Part shown: one piece after another, positions 6,118 through 6,594 of the stretch
How positions within the stretch are numbered: position 1 is the first letter of the stretch
Layout of the letters: each line of letters opens with the position of its first letter
NCBI GenBank assembly: GCA_002422125.1
Contig: DITF01000341.1
Location: 443-7,036 of the forward strand
Direction: 5' to 3'
Origin: a bacterium UBP17_UBA6191
Lineage (GTDB): Bacteria > Muiribacteriota > UBA6191
DNA length: 6,594 bases
Position numbers and translations under genes: made by a program
The notes under the pieces: generated by a model
What the model saw: the letters and a program-made list of their open reading frames with translations, nothing else
What the model was told of the DNA's origin: nothing
Database searches by the model: none

Positions 6118-6594
6118 GTGGTTAAGAGCCTAAATTTAAGAAATGCCCCTGAAGTCATTCGGGGCTTTCTTTTTTTTCTGTTAGTATTTCCGCTTTGGCC
6201 AGTGGACAGAGCCGTTACTTTAGAGGGGATCGACAAGGTTCGTTCCAGTCGATACCGCTCTGTGATAGAGTTGGTGCGTTTTGAGTTAAAGCACAATCGT
6301 CGCGAATCGGCTTTGAGTAAATTGAATTATCATCTGGATCACAATCCCAATGACTCTGAGGCCCTTCAGATGCTAGGGCAGATACAGCTTGAGGATGGTC
6401 AGAGGCATTTGGCCATCAATACATGGGAGAGAGCCGCTTCGCTAGGTAGTCGCAGTGCTGCTTTGCAGTTAAAAAAACTTTTGTCCGAGGTGGAGCAGGA
6501 TAAGGCTCTGATTTTGAAGCAATCGGAATTTACCAATTTGTTTTTGGACCCTGATTCTTTTTCTATTAAACCAGTGACCAAAGAAACCACTAAA
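6118..6594 (+). CDS. Secreted or membrane-anchored TPR-like protein, 5' part
   Basis: An open frame from the GTG at 6118 runs without a stop through the right edge (159 residues seen). The N-terminus resembles a signal peptide or anchor: basic residues (K3, R8, R15), hydrophobic core GFLFFLLVFPLW at 16-27, then PVDRA with possible cleavage near residue 32. The rest is helical and shows two tetratricopeptide-like pairs (about 46-79 and 80-112), with SALSKLNYHLDHNPNDSEAL and MLGQIQLEDGQRHLAINTWERA fitting the TPR pattern. The last third is charged. TPR proteins of this kind usually serve as assembly scaffolds in the periplasm; the partner is unknown. The start is uncertain: 6118 is the only GTG, ATG or TTG that keeps the hydrophobic segment, its ribosome binding site is poor, and a terminator-like hairpin lies within these codons. 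If that terminator is the true gene boundary, GTG 6202 is the fallback start. The helical TPR-like frame itself is convincing. Confidence 0.68.
   Translation, partial: MVKSLNLRNAPEVIRGFLFFLLVFPLWPVDRAVTLEGIDKVRSSRYRSVIELVRFELKHNRRESALSKLNYHLDHNPNDSEALQMLGQIQLEDGQRHLAINTWERAASLGSRSAALQLKKLLSEVEQDKALILKQSEFTNLFLDPDSFSIKPVTKETTK
6145..6177 (+). terminator. Terminator-like hairpin and T-tract after trxA
   Basis: GCCCC (6145-6149) pairs with GGGGC (6161-6165). Inside, GAA (6151-6153) pairs with TTC (6158-6160) around a four-base loop, leaving one bulged T at 6150. TTTC plus eight T follows at once (6166-6177). This is the classic shape of a Rho-independent terminator and lies 30 nt after the trxA stop. 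It overlaps the first codons of the next open frame, so it may act as full termination or partial attenuation. Confidence 0.72.

Noticed and set aside
6143..6184. Thirteen-codon ATG open frame through the terminator hairpin, as a possible leader peptide
   Set aside because: No ribosome binding site and the codons are dictated by the hairpin and T-run; no regulatory codon run such as repeated His or Trp.
6102..6590. Minus-strand open frames at the right end (6102-6296 and 6399-6590)
   Set aside because: The + strand frame here is uninterrupted and encodes a TPR-like protein, so the antisense frames are by-products.

Overview
The window reads as one co-directional (+ strand) stretch of bacterial chromosome from a Gram-negative (two-membrane) organism. 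The evidence for two membranes is an outer-membrane secretin with a signal peptide. By eye the base composition is slightly AT-rich. I see no RNA gene, insertion sequence, CRISPR array or phage gene. The phylum cannot be fixed from the sequence alone. A type IV pilus locus, a Tat translocase gene and a UbiA/UbiX quinone pair of the kind found in futalosine-menaquinone bacteria would fit Deltaproteobacteria-like lineages or some candidate phyla; that is inference.

Layout. (1) Bases 2-301: the 3' end of a PilP/GspC-like periplasmic protein, with a proline-rich linker and one small beta domain. (2) Bases 370-1800: a compact PilQ-type secretin. (3) Bases 1845-3641: a large PilX/GspK-like minor-pilin protein with a prepilin-type N-terminus and a C-terminal region that looks like a beta-helix. 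(4) Bases 3638-4381: tatC. (5) Bases 4356-5195: a UbiA-family prenyltransferase of the MqnP-like type. (6) Bases 5189-5749: a UbiX-type flavin prenyltransferase. (7) Bases 5788-6114: a thioredoxin with an unusual WCPPC active site. (8) Bases 6118 to the window end: the 5' part of a secreted or membrane-anchored TPR-like protein.

How the genes work together. The first three fit the end of a pilM-N-O-P-Q type cluster: inner-membrane/periplasmic connector, outer-membrane pore, and a pilus-tip or adhesin-like minor pilin. From the pilin-like gene onward, the stop and start codons of four genes overlap (4, 26 and 4-7 nt). The pilin-like gene, tatC, ubiA and ubiX are therefore almost certainly on one mRNA and probably translationally coupled, although pili, protein export and quinone synthesis are different pathways. 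The thioredoxin has its own strong Shine-Dalgarno sequence and an AT-rich leader.

The points most worth a second look are regulatory. A canonical terminator-shaped hairpin with a T-tract lies inside the apparent signal-peptide codons of the last gene, and two inverted repeats bracket the start codons of the secretin and the pilin-like gene. The protein families are mostly familiar. I do not see a clearly new multi-gene system; the nearest to undescribed biology are the large beta-rich PilX-like protein, the WCPPC thioredoxin and the terminator/signal-peptide overlap.
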